From the NCBI RefSeq assembly GCF_014190775.1, contig NZ_JACHVP010000001.1, positions 682,001-746,000 on the forward strand: a stretch of 64,000 nt of DNA, given 5' to 3'. A program made the translations under genes and the position numbers. Source of the DNA: Leifsonia aquatica (lineage in GTDB: Bacteria; Actinomycetota; Actinomycetes; Actinomycetales; Microbacteriaceae). The notes beneath the pieces were generated by a model. The model saw only the letters and a program-made list of their open reading frames with translations, did no database searches and was not told the origin of the DNA. Shown here piece by piece: positions 25,539-33,885 of this stretch (within the stretch, counting starts at the first letter, position 1; the number at the start of each line of letters is the position of its first letter).

Positions 25539-26399
25539 ATGCCTGTCGTGTCGTTGAAGGAGATCGTCGACCGGGCGTTCGCGGAGCGCTACGGCGTCCC
25601 CGCCATCAACATCGTCAACGATCTGACGCTGGAGGCGGTCCTCGCGGGAGCAGTGGAGGCGCGCTCGCCGGTGATCGTGCAGACCTCGGTCAAGACCGTC
25701 AAGTCGATCGGCTCCGACGTGCTCTTCGCGATGTGGGAGGCGATGACCGCCGGCATCGAGGTGCCGGTCACGCTCCACCTCGACCACTGCCCGGAGCGCG
25801 CCGTCATCACCGAGTGCCTCGACCGCGGCTGGAACTCGGTGCTCTTCGACGCCTCCACGCTGACCGTCGAGGAGAACCAGCGGCAGACCGTCGAGGTCGT
25901 CGCCGAGGCCCGTCGGCACGGCGCCCACGTCGAGGGGGAGATCGAGGCGATCAAGGGGGTCGAGGACGGCATCGGCGCCGACACCGAGCCGCAGCGGCAG
26001 ACCCTGGAGACGGCGGTCGCCTTCATCGAGGAGACCGGGGTCGACGTGTTCGCGCCGTCGATCGGCAACGCGCACGGCGTCTACTCCGCGACGCCCGCGC
26101 TCGACTTCCAGCGGGTGACCGACCTGGTGGAGCGGACGAGGGTGCCGATCGCCCTGCACGGCGGCAGCGGGATGACCGACGAGCAGTTCCGCGACCTCAT
26201 CGCGCGCGGCTGCGCCAAGGTCAACATCTCGACGGCGCTCAAGATCGAGTTCATGCGGTCGAGCCTCGCTTTCCTCAAGGGGGCGGAGGAGGCCGACAAA
26301 TGGGATCCGCCGTCGCTCTTCCGCGACGTGCGCGGGCACATCGTCGACCTGACCACCGGCCTCGCGGCCACCTTCGGCAGCGCGGGACGGGCGTGGTGA
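25539..26399 (+). CDS. Class II fructose-bisphosphate aldolase family protein
   Basis: A protein of 286 residues of the zinc-dependent class II aldolase family (FbaA/GatY/KbaY-like). Metal and substrate residues are visible: 'VPVTLHLDHCPE' (Asp and His), 'EGEIEAIKGVEDG' (Glu), 'APSIGNAHGVYS' (His), 'PIALHGGSGMTDE' (His) and 'KVNISTALKIEF'. It would split or join a phosphorylated ketose and dihydroxyacetone phosphate. The ATG at 25539 has GAGGAGGAT about seven bases upstream. It leads a unit with a HAD phosphatase, dhaL and dhaK, suggesting breakdown of a specific sugar or polyol rather than glycolysis. Confidence 0.88.
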   Translation: MPVVSLKEIVDRAFAERYGVPAINIVNDLTLEAVLAGAVEARSPVIVQTSVKTVKSIGSDVLFAMWEAMTAGIEVPVTLHLDHCPERAVITECLDRGWNSVLFDASTLTVEENQRQTVEVVAEARRHGAHVEGEIEAIKGVEDGIGADTEPQRQTLETAVAFIEETGVDVFAPSIGNAHGVYSATPALDFQRVTDLVERTRVPIALHGGSGMTDEQFRDLIARGCAKVNISTALKIEFMRSSLAFLKGAEEADKWDPPSLFRDVRGHIVDLTTGLAATFGSAGRAW

Positions 26400-26403
26400 C
26401 GCC

Positions 26404-27180
26404 GTGCCGGCGCTGATCTTCGACTGCGACGGCGTGCTCGCCGACACCGAGCGCAACGGGCACCTGCCGGCGTTCAACCGCACGTTCGCCGAGTTCGGCG
26501 TGCCGGTGCGGTGGAGCGACGACGACTACCGCGAGAAGGTGCTGATCGGCGGCGGCAAGGAGCGGATGGCGAGCATCCTGACCCCGGAGTTCGTCGCCGC
26601 GAACGGTCTGCCGTCCGATGCGGACGGCCAGCGCGACCTCCTGGCTCAGTGGCACAAGCGGAAGACGGCCATCTACACGGAACTGGTCGCGTCGGGCGCG
26701 CTGCCCGGCCGCCCGGGAATCCGCCGGATCGTCGAGGCGGCGCGAGGGGCCGGCTGGACGCTCGCCGTCGCCTCCACCTCGGCGGAGCCCTCGGTCCGCG
26801 CCGTGCTCGAGCACGCGGTCGGCGACGAGCTCGCGAGCGGCTTCGCCGTCTTCGCGGGCGACATCGTCCCGCACAAGAAGCCGGCGCCCGACATCTACCT
26901 GCTCACCCTCGACCGCCTCGGGCTCGCCGCGGACGACGCGGTGGTGATCGAGGACAGCGGCAACGGCGTGCGCGCGGCGGTCGACGCGGGACTGCGGGTC
27001 GTCGTCACCGTCAGCGCCTACACGGTCGACGAGGACTTCTCCGGCGCGTCGCTCGTGGTGAGCTCGCTCGGCGATCCGGGAGAGCCGGCCGAGGTGATCG
27101 CCGCGCCGGCCGGCGTCGTCCCGCAGCAGCTGGTGACCCTGGACGACCTCGCCGCCGTGCTCGCGCGGCCGCGACCCTGA
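26404..27180 (+). CDS. HAD-IA phosphatase, CbbY/beta-phosphoglucomutase-like
   Basis: A protein of 258 residues with HAD motifs: motif I 'LIFDCDGVLADTERNGH' (nucleophile Asp8, acid Asp10), motif II 'LAVASTSAEPSV', and motifs III/IV 'IVPHKKPAPDIYLLTLDRLG' and 'VVIEDSGNGVRAAVDAG'. The cap domain lies between about 20 and 90. The 'KKPAPDIY' and 'EDSGNG' forms match CbbY-like sugar phosphatases. It follows the aldolase by four bases. The C-terminus is somewhat longer than in typical CbbY. It probably dephosphorylates a side product or pathway intermediate. Confidence 0.85.
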   Translation: MPALIFDCDGVLADTERNGHLPAFNRTFAEFGVPVRWSDDDYREKVLIGGGKERMASILTPEFVAANGLPSDADGQRDLLAQWHKRKTAIYTELVASGALPGRPGIRRIVEAARGAGWTLAVASTSAEPSVRAVLEHAVGDELASGFAVFAGDIVPHKKPAPDIYLLTLDRLGLAADDAVVIEDSGNGVRAAVDAGLRVVVTVSAYTVDEDFSGASLVVSSLGDPGEPAEVIAAPAGVVPQQLVTLDDLAAVLARPRP

Positions 27181-27219
27181 CCGGCACACCCGAACCCGAC
27201 ACATCCCGAAGGAGCAGCC

Positions 27220-27867
27220 ATGACCCAGAGCTTCGACGACACGGAGTTCGTCGTCCGCACGATCGCGCAGACGGCGGTCGACAACGAGCGGGAGTTCGGC
27301 GACCTCGATTCGGTCGTCGGCGACGGCGACTTCGGCTTCTCGCTCGCGCGCGGCTTCGAGATCGTGCTCGCCGACTGGGACTCCTACGACCGCGCCGACA
27401 TCGGCACCTTCCTGCAGAAGATCGCGGTCGCCATCACGAGCCGCATCGGCGGGACGTCGGGGCCGATCTGGGGGACCGCGTTCCTCCGTGCCGCGACCGT
27501 CGCCAAGGGCAAGGACACGCTGACCGGCGACGACGTGGTCGCGATGCTCCACGCGGCGATCGACGGGATCAAGGCCCGCGGGAACGCCGACGTGGGCGAC
27601 AAGACCCTGCTCGACGCACTCGTCCCGATGACCGACGCGATCGAAGCCCGGCTCGCCGCGGGCGGGAGCAGCGACGAGATCGTCGCCGTCGCCGCCGAGT
27701 CGGCCCGCACCGCCGCCGACGCCACCGTCACCATGCAGGCCAAGCGCGGCCGGGCCGCGTACACGGGCGAGCGCAGCATCGGCTCGCCCGACCCCGGCGC
27801 CGTCGCGGTCGCCGTCATCCTCGAGCGGCTCGCCCCGGCCTGGCCGGACCGGCCTCGCGAATCCTGA
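27220..27867 (+). CDS. dhaL: Dihydroxyacetone-kinase L subunit-like protein (DhaL)
   Basis: A protein of 215 residues of the DhaL/DAK2 nucleotide-binding family. The Mg-binding aspartates are in 'LDSVVGDGDFGFSLARG' at about 29-45, where the usual 'GDGDHG' reads 'GDGDFG'. Further family motifs are 'SRIGGTSGPIWGTAFLRAA', 'NADVGDKTLLDALVP' and 'AKRGRAAYTGERSIGSPDPG'. With DhaK it should phosphorylate dihydroxyacetone or a related ketose. The ATG at 27220 has GAAGGAG upstream. The order dhaL-dhaK is the reverse of the standard dhaKLM operon. Confidence 0.87.
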   Translation: MTQSFDDTEFVVRTIAQTAVDNEREFGDLDSVVGDGDFGFSLARGFEIVLADWDSYDRADIGTFLQKIAVAITSRIGGTSGPIWGTAFLRAATVAKGKDTLTGDDVVAMLHAAIDGIKARGNADVGDKTLLDALVPMTDAIEARLAAGGSSDEIVAVAAESARTAADATVTMQAKRGRAAYTGERSIGSPDPGAVAVAVILERLAPAWPDRPRES

Positions 27868-27904
27868 ACCCATCCGAACCCGAACACCCGAACTGGAGAG
27901 CGCC

Positions 27905-28900
27905 ATGAAGAAGTTCGTCAACGACCCGCAGAAGTACGTCCCCGACATGCTCAAGGGCATCGCCCTCGCCAACCCCGACACGCTGCGCTACGTGCCGGAG
28001 TACAACCTGATCATGCGCGCCGACGCCCCGAACGACGGCAAGGTCTCGATCATCCAGGGCTCCGGCTCCGGGCACGAGCCCGCCCACGTGCTGACCGTCG
28101 GCCGCGGGATGCTCGACGGCGCCTGCCCCGGGGACGTGTTCGCCGCTCCGCCGATGGACTACGTCTACGAGACGACCAAGCTGCTGGCGTCGCCGAAGGG
28201 CGTGCTGCTGCTGGTCAACAACTACACCGGCGACCGGATGGCGTTCGACATGGCCCAGGAGATGAGCCTCGCCGACGGCGTGACGGTCAGGACCCTGTTC
28301 ATCGACGACGACGTCTCCGTCCAGGACTCCACCTACACCGTCGGCCGGCGCGGCGTCGCGGGCAACTTCTTCGTCATGAAGGCGGTCGGCGCGGCGAGCG
28401 AGGCCGGGGCCGACCTCGACGAGGTCGTCCGGATCGGCGAGAAGGTCAATTCCGTGACGCGCACGATGGGTCTCGCGCTCACCGCGTGCACCCCGCCGGC
28501 CAAGGGCTCGCCGCTGTTCGAGCTGGGGGACGACGAGATCGAGATCGGCGTGGGCATCCACGGCGAGCCGGGACGCCGCCGCGCGAAGATCGAACCGTCG
28601 GACGCCCTCGTGGACGAGCTGCTCGAGCCCGTCGTGGCCGATCTGCCGTTCGAGCGCGGCGACCGCGTCGCCCTCATGGTGAACGGACTCGGCGGCACAC
28701 CGATCAGCGAGCTCTACATCGCCTACGGCCACGCCCACGAGTCGCTCGCGGCCAAGGGCATCACGGTGGGCCGCAGCTATGTCGGCGAGTACTGCACGTC
28801 GCTCGACATGGCCGGCGCCTCGATCACGCTCGTCCGGCTCGACGACGAGATCGAGTCGCTGCTCGCCGCCCCAGCGGAGATCGGCCTGCGGATCTTCTGA
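27905..28900 (+). CDS. dhaK: Dihydroxyacetone-kinase K subunit-like protein (DhaK)
   Basis: A protein of 331 residues of the DhaK/DAK1 family, the substrate-binding subunit. 'IQGSGSGHEPAHVLTVGRGM' contains the substrate-contacting His, and 'GVGIHGEPGRRR' at about 215-226 contains the His that binds the ketone covalently. No DhaM phosphocarrier or PTS gene is present, so ATP is the more likely phosphoryl donor with DhaL, as in tetrulose kinases of this family. It is the last gene of the aldolase unit, followed by a strong hairpin that starts at its stop codon. Confidence 0.88.
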   Translation: MKKFVNDPQKYVPDMLKGIALANPDTLRYVPEYNLIMRADAPNDGKVSIIQGSGSGHEPAHVLTVGRGMLDGACPGDVFAAPPMDYVYETTKLLASPKGVLLLVNNYTGDRMAFDMAQEMSLADGVTVRTLFIDDDVSVQDSTYTVGRRGVAGNFFVMKAVGAASEAGADLDEVVRIGEKVNSVTRTMGLALTACTPPAKGSPLFELGDDEIEIGVGIHGEPGRRRAKIEPSDALVDELLEPVVADLPFERGDRVALMVNGLGGTPISELYIAYGHAHESLAAKGITVGRSYVGEYCTSLDMAGASITLVRLDDEIESLLAAPAEIGLRIF

Positions 28901-28927
28901 CGCCCGGCGCCCGAGTCCCGGGCGTCA
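28898..28927. terminator. Bidirectional terminator between dhaK and aminopeptidase P
   Basis: A perfect 10-base stem (28898-28907 with 28918-28927) and a 10-base loop. The left arm begins with the dhaK stop codon TGA. It lies between two convergent genes and could serve both. Confidence 0.75.
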
Positions 28928-28947
28928 GAACGAGCGGAGCGGCCGGC

Positions 28948-30471
28948 TCAGCGTGCGCCGAGCCGGCCCATCCACTCCTCGACGTCGTCCGCGGTGCGCG
29001 GGATGGCGAGCGACAGGTTCTCGGCGCCGTCGGCGGTGACGAGGATGTTGTCCTCGATCCGCACGCCGATCCCGCGGAACCGCTCGGGCACGGTCAGGTC
29101 GTCGGGCTGGAAGTACAGCCCGGGCTCGATCGTGAAGGTCATGCCCGGCTCCAGGACGCCGTCCATGTACAGCTCGCGCCGCGCCTGCGCGCAGTCGTGC
29201 ACGTCGAGTCCCAGGTGGTGGCTCGTGCCGTGCACCATGTAGCGGCGGTGCTGCTGGTTCTCGGGTTCCAGGGCCTCCTCCGCGCTGACCGGGAGGAGCC
29301 CCCACTCGGCGGTGCGGCGGGCGATGACGCCCATCGCGGTCGCGTGGATCTCACGGAAGCGGATCCCGGGGCGGACGATGGCGAACGCGGCGTCCGCGGC
29401 CTCCCGCACCGTCTCGTAGACCAGGCGCTGGGTCTCGGTGAACGTGCCGCCGACCGGCAGCGTCCGCGTGATGTCCGCTGTGTAGTAGCTGTCCAGTTCC
29501 ACGCCCGCGTCGAGCAGGATGAGGTCGCCGGGGACCACCGGACCGTCGTTGCGCGTCCAGTGCAGGATGCAGGCGTGCGGCCCGCTCGCCGCGATCGTGT
29601 CGTACCCGACCGCGTTGCCGTCCGCCCGCGCGCGCCCGTTGAAGACGCCCTCGACGAGGCGCTCGCCGCGCGGGTGCGCGACGATGCGGGGGAGGTCGGC
29701 GATCACATCGTCGAAGCCGCGCGCGGTGGCGGCGACGGCGGCGCGCAGCTCACCGATCTCGTAGTCGTCCTTGACGAGCCGCAGCTCGGAGAGCTCGCGG
29801 GCGAGCCGGTCGTCTTCGGTGTGGTCCTCCGGGTCGGCGTCCTCCGCCAGCACGAGGCGCGCGGTGTCGACACGGTCGGTGAGGTCGGGGTCGGCCTCAC
29901 GCAGGACCACCGTCCGGCCGTCGACGGCGTCGAGCACGGCGGCGACGTCGCCGATCCCGCGCGTCGGGAGGTCGAGGTCGCTCGCGACCTGCCCGAGCGA
30001 GGGACGCGGGCCGATCCAGAACTCCCCGATCTCGGGGTTCGCGTAGAACTCGTCGGAGTCGCGGCCGGCGCGCTCCCGGAAGTACAGGGTGGCCTCGTGT
30101 CCGGACGCGGTGGGCTCCAGCACCAGCACGCTGCCGGGCTCCGAGTCCGAGCCCCACCCGGTGAGGTGGGTGAACGCGGAGTGGGCGCGGAACGCGTAGT
30201 CGGTGTCGTTGGAACGCTGCTTGAGGCGGCCGGCCGGGATGATGACGCGCTGACCGCGGAAGAGCTCCGACACGCGCTCCCTGCGCCGGGCGGCGAAGGC
30301 GGCCTGCTCGCGTGCTCCCGGGAGCACCTCCGGCCGTTCCGCCCAGCCGCTGCCGATGAACTCCTTGAAAGCGGCGGAGCCCGGTGTGGTCGAGCGGTTC
30401 GCGGTGGCGCGCGGGGCCTCTTCGGTCTCGGCGGGGGACGGAGTGGACTGCTGGGACGACATGGCGACCAT
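28948..30471 (-). CDS. pepP: Xaa-Pro aminopeptidase (aminopeptidase P)
   Basis: A protein of 507 residues of peptidase family M24B. The N-terminal aminopeptidase P domain has 'AHSAFTHLTGWGSDSEPGSV'. The C-terminal pita-bread domain holds the two-metal ligands in 'ILLDAGVELDSYYTADITRT' (two Asp), 'HGTSHHLGLDVHD' (His), 'MTFTIEPGLYF' (Glu) and 'GIGVRIEDNIL' (Glu). It removes the first residue from peptides with proline second, in the cytosol. ATG 30471 is preferred because AGGAG lies seven bases upstream; ATG 30462 is an alternative. It is divergent from the PHP gene with a 24-base gap. Confidence 0.93.
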   Translation of the reverse strand: MVAMSSQQSTPSPAETEEAPRATANRSTTPGSAAFKEFIGSGWAERPEVLPGAREQAAFAARRRERVSELFRGQRVIIPAGRLKQRSNDTDYAFRAHSAFTHLTGWGSDSEPGSVLVLEPTASGHEATLYFRERAGRDSDEFYANPEIGEFWIGPRPSLGQVASDLDLPTRGIGDVAAVLDAVDGRTVVLREADPDLTDRVDTARLVLAEDADPEDHTEDDRLARELSELRLVKDDYEIGELRAAVAATARGFDDVIADLPRIVAHPRGERLVEGVFNGRARADGNAVGYDTIAASGPHACILHWTRNDGPVVPGDLILLDAGVELDSYYTADITRTLPVGGTFTETQRLVYETVREAADAAFAIVRPGIRFREIHATAMGVIARRTAEWGLLPVSAEEALEPENQQHRRYMVHGTSHHLGLDVHDCAQARRELYMDGVLEPGMTFTIEPGLYFQPDDLTVPERFRGIGVRIEDNILVTADGAENLSLAIPRTADDVEEWMGRLGAR

Positions 30472-30482
30472 TCTCCCACTCC

Positions 30483-30488
30483 TAGGAT
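30483..30488 (+). promoter_or_regulatory. -10 element of the PHP gene
   Basis: TAGGAT lies at -13 to -8 from the ATG at 30496. It sits inside the 24-base gap to the divergent pepP gene. Confidence 0.5.
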
Positions 30489-30495
30489 GGAGTGC

Positions 30496-31368
30496 ATGGC
30501 TGATGAGCGACGGTTCCGCGGTCCCGTCGACCTCCACACGCACTCGAGCGTGTCGGACGGGACGGAGACCCCTGCGGAGCTCGTGCACGCCGCGGCCCGC
30601 GCCGGTCTCGGCACGGTCGCCCTCACCGACCACGACTCCACCGCGGGCTGGGCCGAGGCGGCCGTCGCGGGCGCCGAGGCCGGGATCACCGTCATCCCGG
30701 GCATGGAGCTGAGCACGCGGATCGAGTTCGCCAGCGTCCACATGCTCGGCTACCTCTTCGACCCGACGAACCCTGCCCTCGTCGCCGAGACGCAGCGCAT
30801 CCGCGACGGCCGGATGCGGCGCGCGGAGGACATGGTGCGCCGCATCGGCGAGGACTACGACATCACCTGGGCCGACGTGATGGCCCAGGCCACCGAGGGC
30901 GCCACGGTCGGCCGCCCGCACATCGCCGACGCCCTCGTCGCCCGCGGTCTCGCCGTCGACCGCAGCGCGGCCTTCGCGGGCATCCTGCACTGGCGCAGCG
31001 GGTACTTCCAGCCGCATTACGCCCCCGAACCGCTGACGGGCGTGCGGTTGATCCGGGAGGCCGGGGGCATCCCGGTGCTCGCGCATCCCGCGACGGGAGG
31101 TCTCGGCCGGGTGATACCGGAAGACCGCCTGCGCCGCCTGGTCGATGCCGGGCTCTTCGGGTTCGAGGTCGATCACCGCGAGAACACGGAGGACGGCAAG
31201 GCGCGCCTGCGCGAGCTGGCCGCACGCTACGGCCTCGCCCTCACCGGCTCCAGCGACTACCACGGGGCGGGCAAACCGAACCGGCTGGGGGAGAACACCA
31301 CCGATCCTGCGGTCCTCGACCGGATGATCGAAGAAGCGACAGGCGCGGCGCCCTTCTACGCTCCGTGA
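30496..31368 (+). CDS. PHP-domain phosphoesterase
   Basis: A protein of 290 residues of the PHP superfamily with intact metal motifs: 'PVDLHTHSSVSDGTETP' at about 10-26 (motif I), 'VALTDHDST' (II), 'VIPGMELST' and 'VHMLGYLFD' (III region), 'PVLAHPATG' and 'LTGSSDYHG' (IV). Relatives hydrolyse 3',5'-nucleoside bisphosphates or act as 5'-3' RNases (YciV/RNase AM, CAP in Chromobacterium), the most likely role here. The start ATG 30496 is preceded by TAGGAT at leaderless spacing; ATG 30487 is an alternative. It is not the polymerase-type PHP. Confidence 0.88.
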   Translation: MADERRFRGPVDLHTHSSVSDGTETPAELVHAAARAGLGTVALTDHDSTAGWAEAAVAGAEAGITVIPGMELSTRIEFASVHMLGYLFDPTNPALVAETQRIRDGRMRRAEDMVRRIGEDYDITWADVMAQATEGATVGRPHIADALVARGLAVDRSAAFAGILHWRSGYFQPHYAPEPLTGVRLIREAGGIPVLAHPATGGLGRVIPEDRLRRLVDAGLFGFEVDHRENTEDGKARLRELAARYGLALTGSSDYHGAGKPNRLGENTTDPAVLDRMIEEATGAAPFYAP

Positions 31369-31418
31369 CCAGGTGCGCTTAGCCTGGACCGCGGGGGACG
31401 GAAAGGCGAGGTGCTCGG

Positions 31419-32549
31419 GTGAGACGGATGTGGACGGCTTCTGCTGCGGCGACGGCGCTGATCGGCGCGCTCGTGCTGGCGGGAGGAGCGGCACCGGCCG
31501 CCGCCGACACGTCCTACCCCTCATGGGACGACGTGCAGGCCGCGAAGGCCAACGCCACGGCCGCCCAGGCCGAGGTGGACCGCATCAACGCGCTGCTCGC
31601 CGGGCTGCAGACCGCGGCCAACGCGGCCGGCGACCTGGCCATCAAGCGTGCCGGGGAGTACGGCGCGGCCGAGACCGCGCTGAAAGCGGCCACGCAGAAG
31701 GCCGACGACCTGTCGGCGCAGGCGACGGCCGCGACGGCCCAGGCCGACACCCTGCGCACGCAGAGCGGCACCCTCGCTTCGCAGCTGGTGCGCGCCGGCG
31801 GCTCGAACGTCACCCTCCGCCTCTTCCTCGGCAGCAGCACGACCCATCAGAAGTCGCTGCTCTACGAACTCGGCGCGGTGTCCAAGCTCACCCAGCGCTC
31901 TACGGCGCTCCTCGCCGCGGCCGACCAGCAGAAGAACGTCGCCGCCGCGCTCAGCACCCAGGCCGCGGCGGCGGAGACCGTGCGCACGAAGCTCGATGCC
32001 GACGCCAAGAAGGCGTACCAGACCGCCAAGGACGCCGAGGCGGCGGCCGAGGCCGAACTCGCCGACCAGAAGTCGCACGCGAACACCCTCTACTCCCAGC
32101 TCGCGACGCTGAAGAACACCGAGGCCTCGGTCGAGCAGAGCTATGCGGCGGGGGAGGCGGCGAAGGCTGCCGCCGAAGCCGCGGCGAATCCCGGGGGCGG
32201 CTCCGACGGCTTCGCGCCGCCGCCGGGCATGGTCGTCGACCCGGCCGCCGCGCAGGCGTACGCGTCGAGCCGCCTCGCCGCCTACGGCTGGGGCCAGGAC
32301 CAGATGGGATGCCTGATCAAGCTGTGGAACCACGAGTCGGGCTGGCGCGCGGACGCGTACAACTCGTCGAGCGGCGCCTACGGCATCCCGCAGTCGTGGC
32401 CGGGCAGCAAGATGGCGTCGGCCGGGGCCGACTGGATGACGAATCAGAACACCCAGGTGAACTGGGGGCTGGATTACATCAACCGGGCCTACGGATCGCC
32501 CTGCGCCGCCTGGAACTTCGAGATGAGCCACGACCCCAACTGGTACTGA
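31419..32549 (+). CDS. Secreted lytic-transglycosylase-like protein with coiled coil (copy 1)
   Basis: A protein of 376 residues. A signal peptide of about 29 residues ends 'APAAADTSYPSW'. An Ala-rich coiled coil (about 35-250) resembles cell-wall hydrolase regulator segments. After a Gly/Pro linker comes a C-terminal transglycosylase-like domain of about 90 residues: 'CLIKLWNHESGWRADAYNSS', 'GAYGIPQSWPGSKMASAG' and 'WGLDYINRAYGSPCAAW'. The Glu in 'NHESGW' is the expected catalytic acid, and two cysteines may form a disulfide. It would act on peptidoglycan outside the cell. The next gene is a paralogue with the same layout. Confidence 0.82.
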   Translation: MRRMWTASAAATALIGALVLAGGAAPAAADTSYPSWDDVQAAKANATAAQAEVDRINALLAGLQTAANAAGDLAIKRAGEYGAAETALKAATQKADDLSAQATAATAQADTLRTQSGTLASQLVRAGGSNVTLRLFLGSSTTHQKSLLYELGAVSKLTQRSTALLAAADQQKNVAAALSTQAAAAETVRTKLDADAKKAYQTAKDAEAAAEAELADQKSHANTLYSQLATLKNTEASVEQSYAAGEAAKAAAEAAANPGGGSDGFAPPPGMVVDPAAAQAYASSRLAAYGWGQDQMGCLIKLWNHESGWRADAYNSSSGAYGIPQSWPGSKMASAGADWMTNQNTQVNWGLDYINRAYGSPCAAWNFEMSHDPNWY

Positions 32550-32627
32550 GCCGTAGCGGCCCGAGTCGACGCTGGGCCGGCGGGTCGCATAGCCTGGGGC
32601 ACAGGGGTGAGCCGGGAGGGCGTGCGG

Positions 32628-33815
32628 GTGAGACGGGTGTTGACGCGGTCGGCGGCGGTCGGCGTGCTGGTCGCGAGTCTCGTGACCGCCGAGGTGACGG
32701 GCCCCGCAGTGGCCGAGACGACCTATCCGAGCTGGGACGAGGTCGCCGCGGCCAAGGCGAACGCCTCCTCGGCCCAGGCGCAGGTCGACCGCATCAACGG
32801 CCTGCTCGCCGGGCTGCAGAGCAGTGCGAACACCGCAGCCGACGCCGCCATCCAGCGGGCCGCCGAGCTCGATGCCGCCCAAGCCGCCCTGCAGGCGGCC
32901 GCTCAGAAGGCGACGGACCTCGCCTCCCAGGCGGCGACCGCGACGTCGGCGGCCGACACGCTGCGCAAGCAGAGCGGCACTCTCGCTGCCCAGCTCAGCA
33001 GGGGCGGCGGCTCGGACGTCTCCGTCCGGCTGTTCCTCAGCGACAGCACGGCGACAACCGACTCCCTGCTCTACCAGCTCGGCGCGGTGTCCAAGCTCGC
33101 CGAGCGATCCAACGCACTCCTCCAGCGGGCCACGGCGCAGAGGAACCTGGCGTCGTCGCTCAGCACCCAGGCCGCCGCCGCGCAGACCGTCCGGCAGCAG
33201 CGTGACGCCGACGCGAAGAAGGCGTACGACACTGCCGCCTCGGCCAAAGCCGCGGCCGACGCCGCTCTCGCCGATCAGCAGACCCGCGCGGACACCCTGT
33301 ACGCGCAGCTCGCCTCGCTCAAGAACACCCAGGCCTCGGTCGAGCGGCAGTACGCGGAGGGCGAGGCCGCCCGCAAGGCCGCCGAACAGCCGGCCAGCAC
33401 CGGCGGCGGCGGTGGCTCCGGCGGTGGTGGAAGCAGCGGCGGCGGTTCCACCGGCGGCGGTTCGGGCGGCGGGGCCGACAGCTCGGCACCGCCTCCCGGC
33501 GTGGTCGTGAATCCCGCCGCGGCGCAGGCCTACGCGGCCAGCCGGCTGCCCGCCTACGGCTGGGGAGGCGAGCAGATGAGCTGCCTCATCAAGCTCTGGA
33601 CCAAGGAATCGAGCTGGCGCGCCGACGCCTACAACCGGTCGAGCGGCGCGTACGGCATCCCGCAGGCCCTCCCCGGAAGCAAGATGGCGAGCGCGGGCGG
33701 CGACTGGATGACCAACGCCGACACGCAGGTCAACTGGGGTCTCAGCTACATCTCGGGCCGCTACGGCAGCCCGTGTGCGGCCTGGTCGTTCCACCTCGGG
33801 CACAACTGGTACTGA
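32628..33815 (+). CDS. Secreted lytic-transglycosylase-like protein with coiled coil (copy 2)
   Basis: A protein of 395 residues, the tandem paralogue of the previous gene with the same signal peptide, coiled coil and C-terminal domain ('CLIKLWTKESSWRADAYNRS', 'GAYGIPQALPGSKMASAG'). The catalytic Glu is kept ('TKESSW'). The linker is longer and Gly/Ser-rich (about 255-285), like a flexible spacer. GTG 32628 is chosen because it aligns with the start of copy 1 and has GGGAGGG upstream; GTG 32607 would add seven residues. Both copies have TAGCCT about 30-40 bases before the start, so the promoter was duplicated too. Confidence 0.82.
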   Translation: MRRVLTRSAAVGVLVASLVTAEVTGPAVAETTYPSWDEVAAAKANASSAQAQVDRINGLLAGLQSSANTAADAAIQRAAELDAAQAALQAAAQKATDLASQAATATSAADTLRKQSGTLAAQLSRGGGSDVSVRLFLSDSTATTDSLLYQLGAVSKLAERSNALLQRATAQRNLASSLSTQAAAAQTVRQQRDADAKKAYDTAASAKAAADAALADQQTRADTLYAQLASLKNTQASVERQYAEGEAARKAAEQPASTGGGGGSGGGGSSGGGSTGGGSGGGADSSAPPPGVVVNPAAAQAYAASRLPAYGWGGEQMSCLIKLWTKESSWRADAYNRSSGAYGIPQALPGSKMASAGGDWMTNADTQVNWGLSYISGRYGSPCAAWSFHLGHNWY

Positions 33816-33837
33816 CGCGGAACAGGTACTGACGCAG

Positions 33838-33869
33838 AAGGCGGCGACCCCCTCGGGGCCGCCGCCTTT
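33838..33869. terminator. Terminator between transglycosylase copy 2 and DEAD helicase
   Basis: A 14-base stem (33838-33851 with 33855-33868) with one A-C mismatch, loop CTC, followed by TTTC on the plus strand. It lies between convergent genes. Confidence 0.75.
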
Positions 33870-33885
33870 CACTGCGAATCGGAGC

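Noticed and set aside
27181-27904. Similar short spacers before dhaL and dhaK sharing CCGAACCCGA
   Set aside because: Both are about 37-40 bases and precede ribosome sites; the shared bases are few and form no palindrome, so a regulatory claim is not supported.
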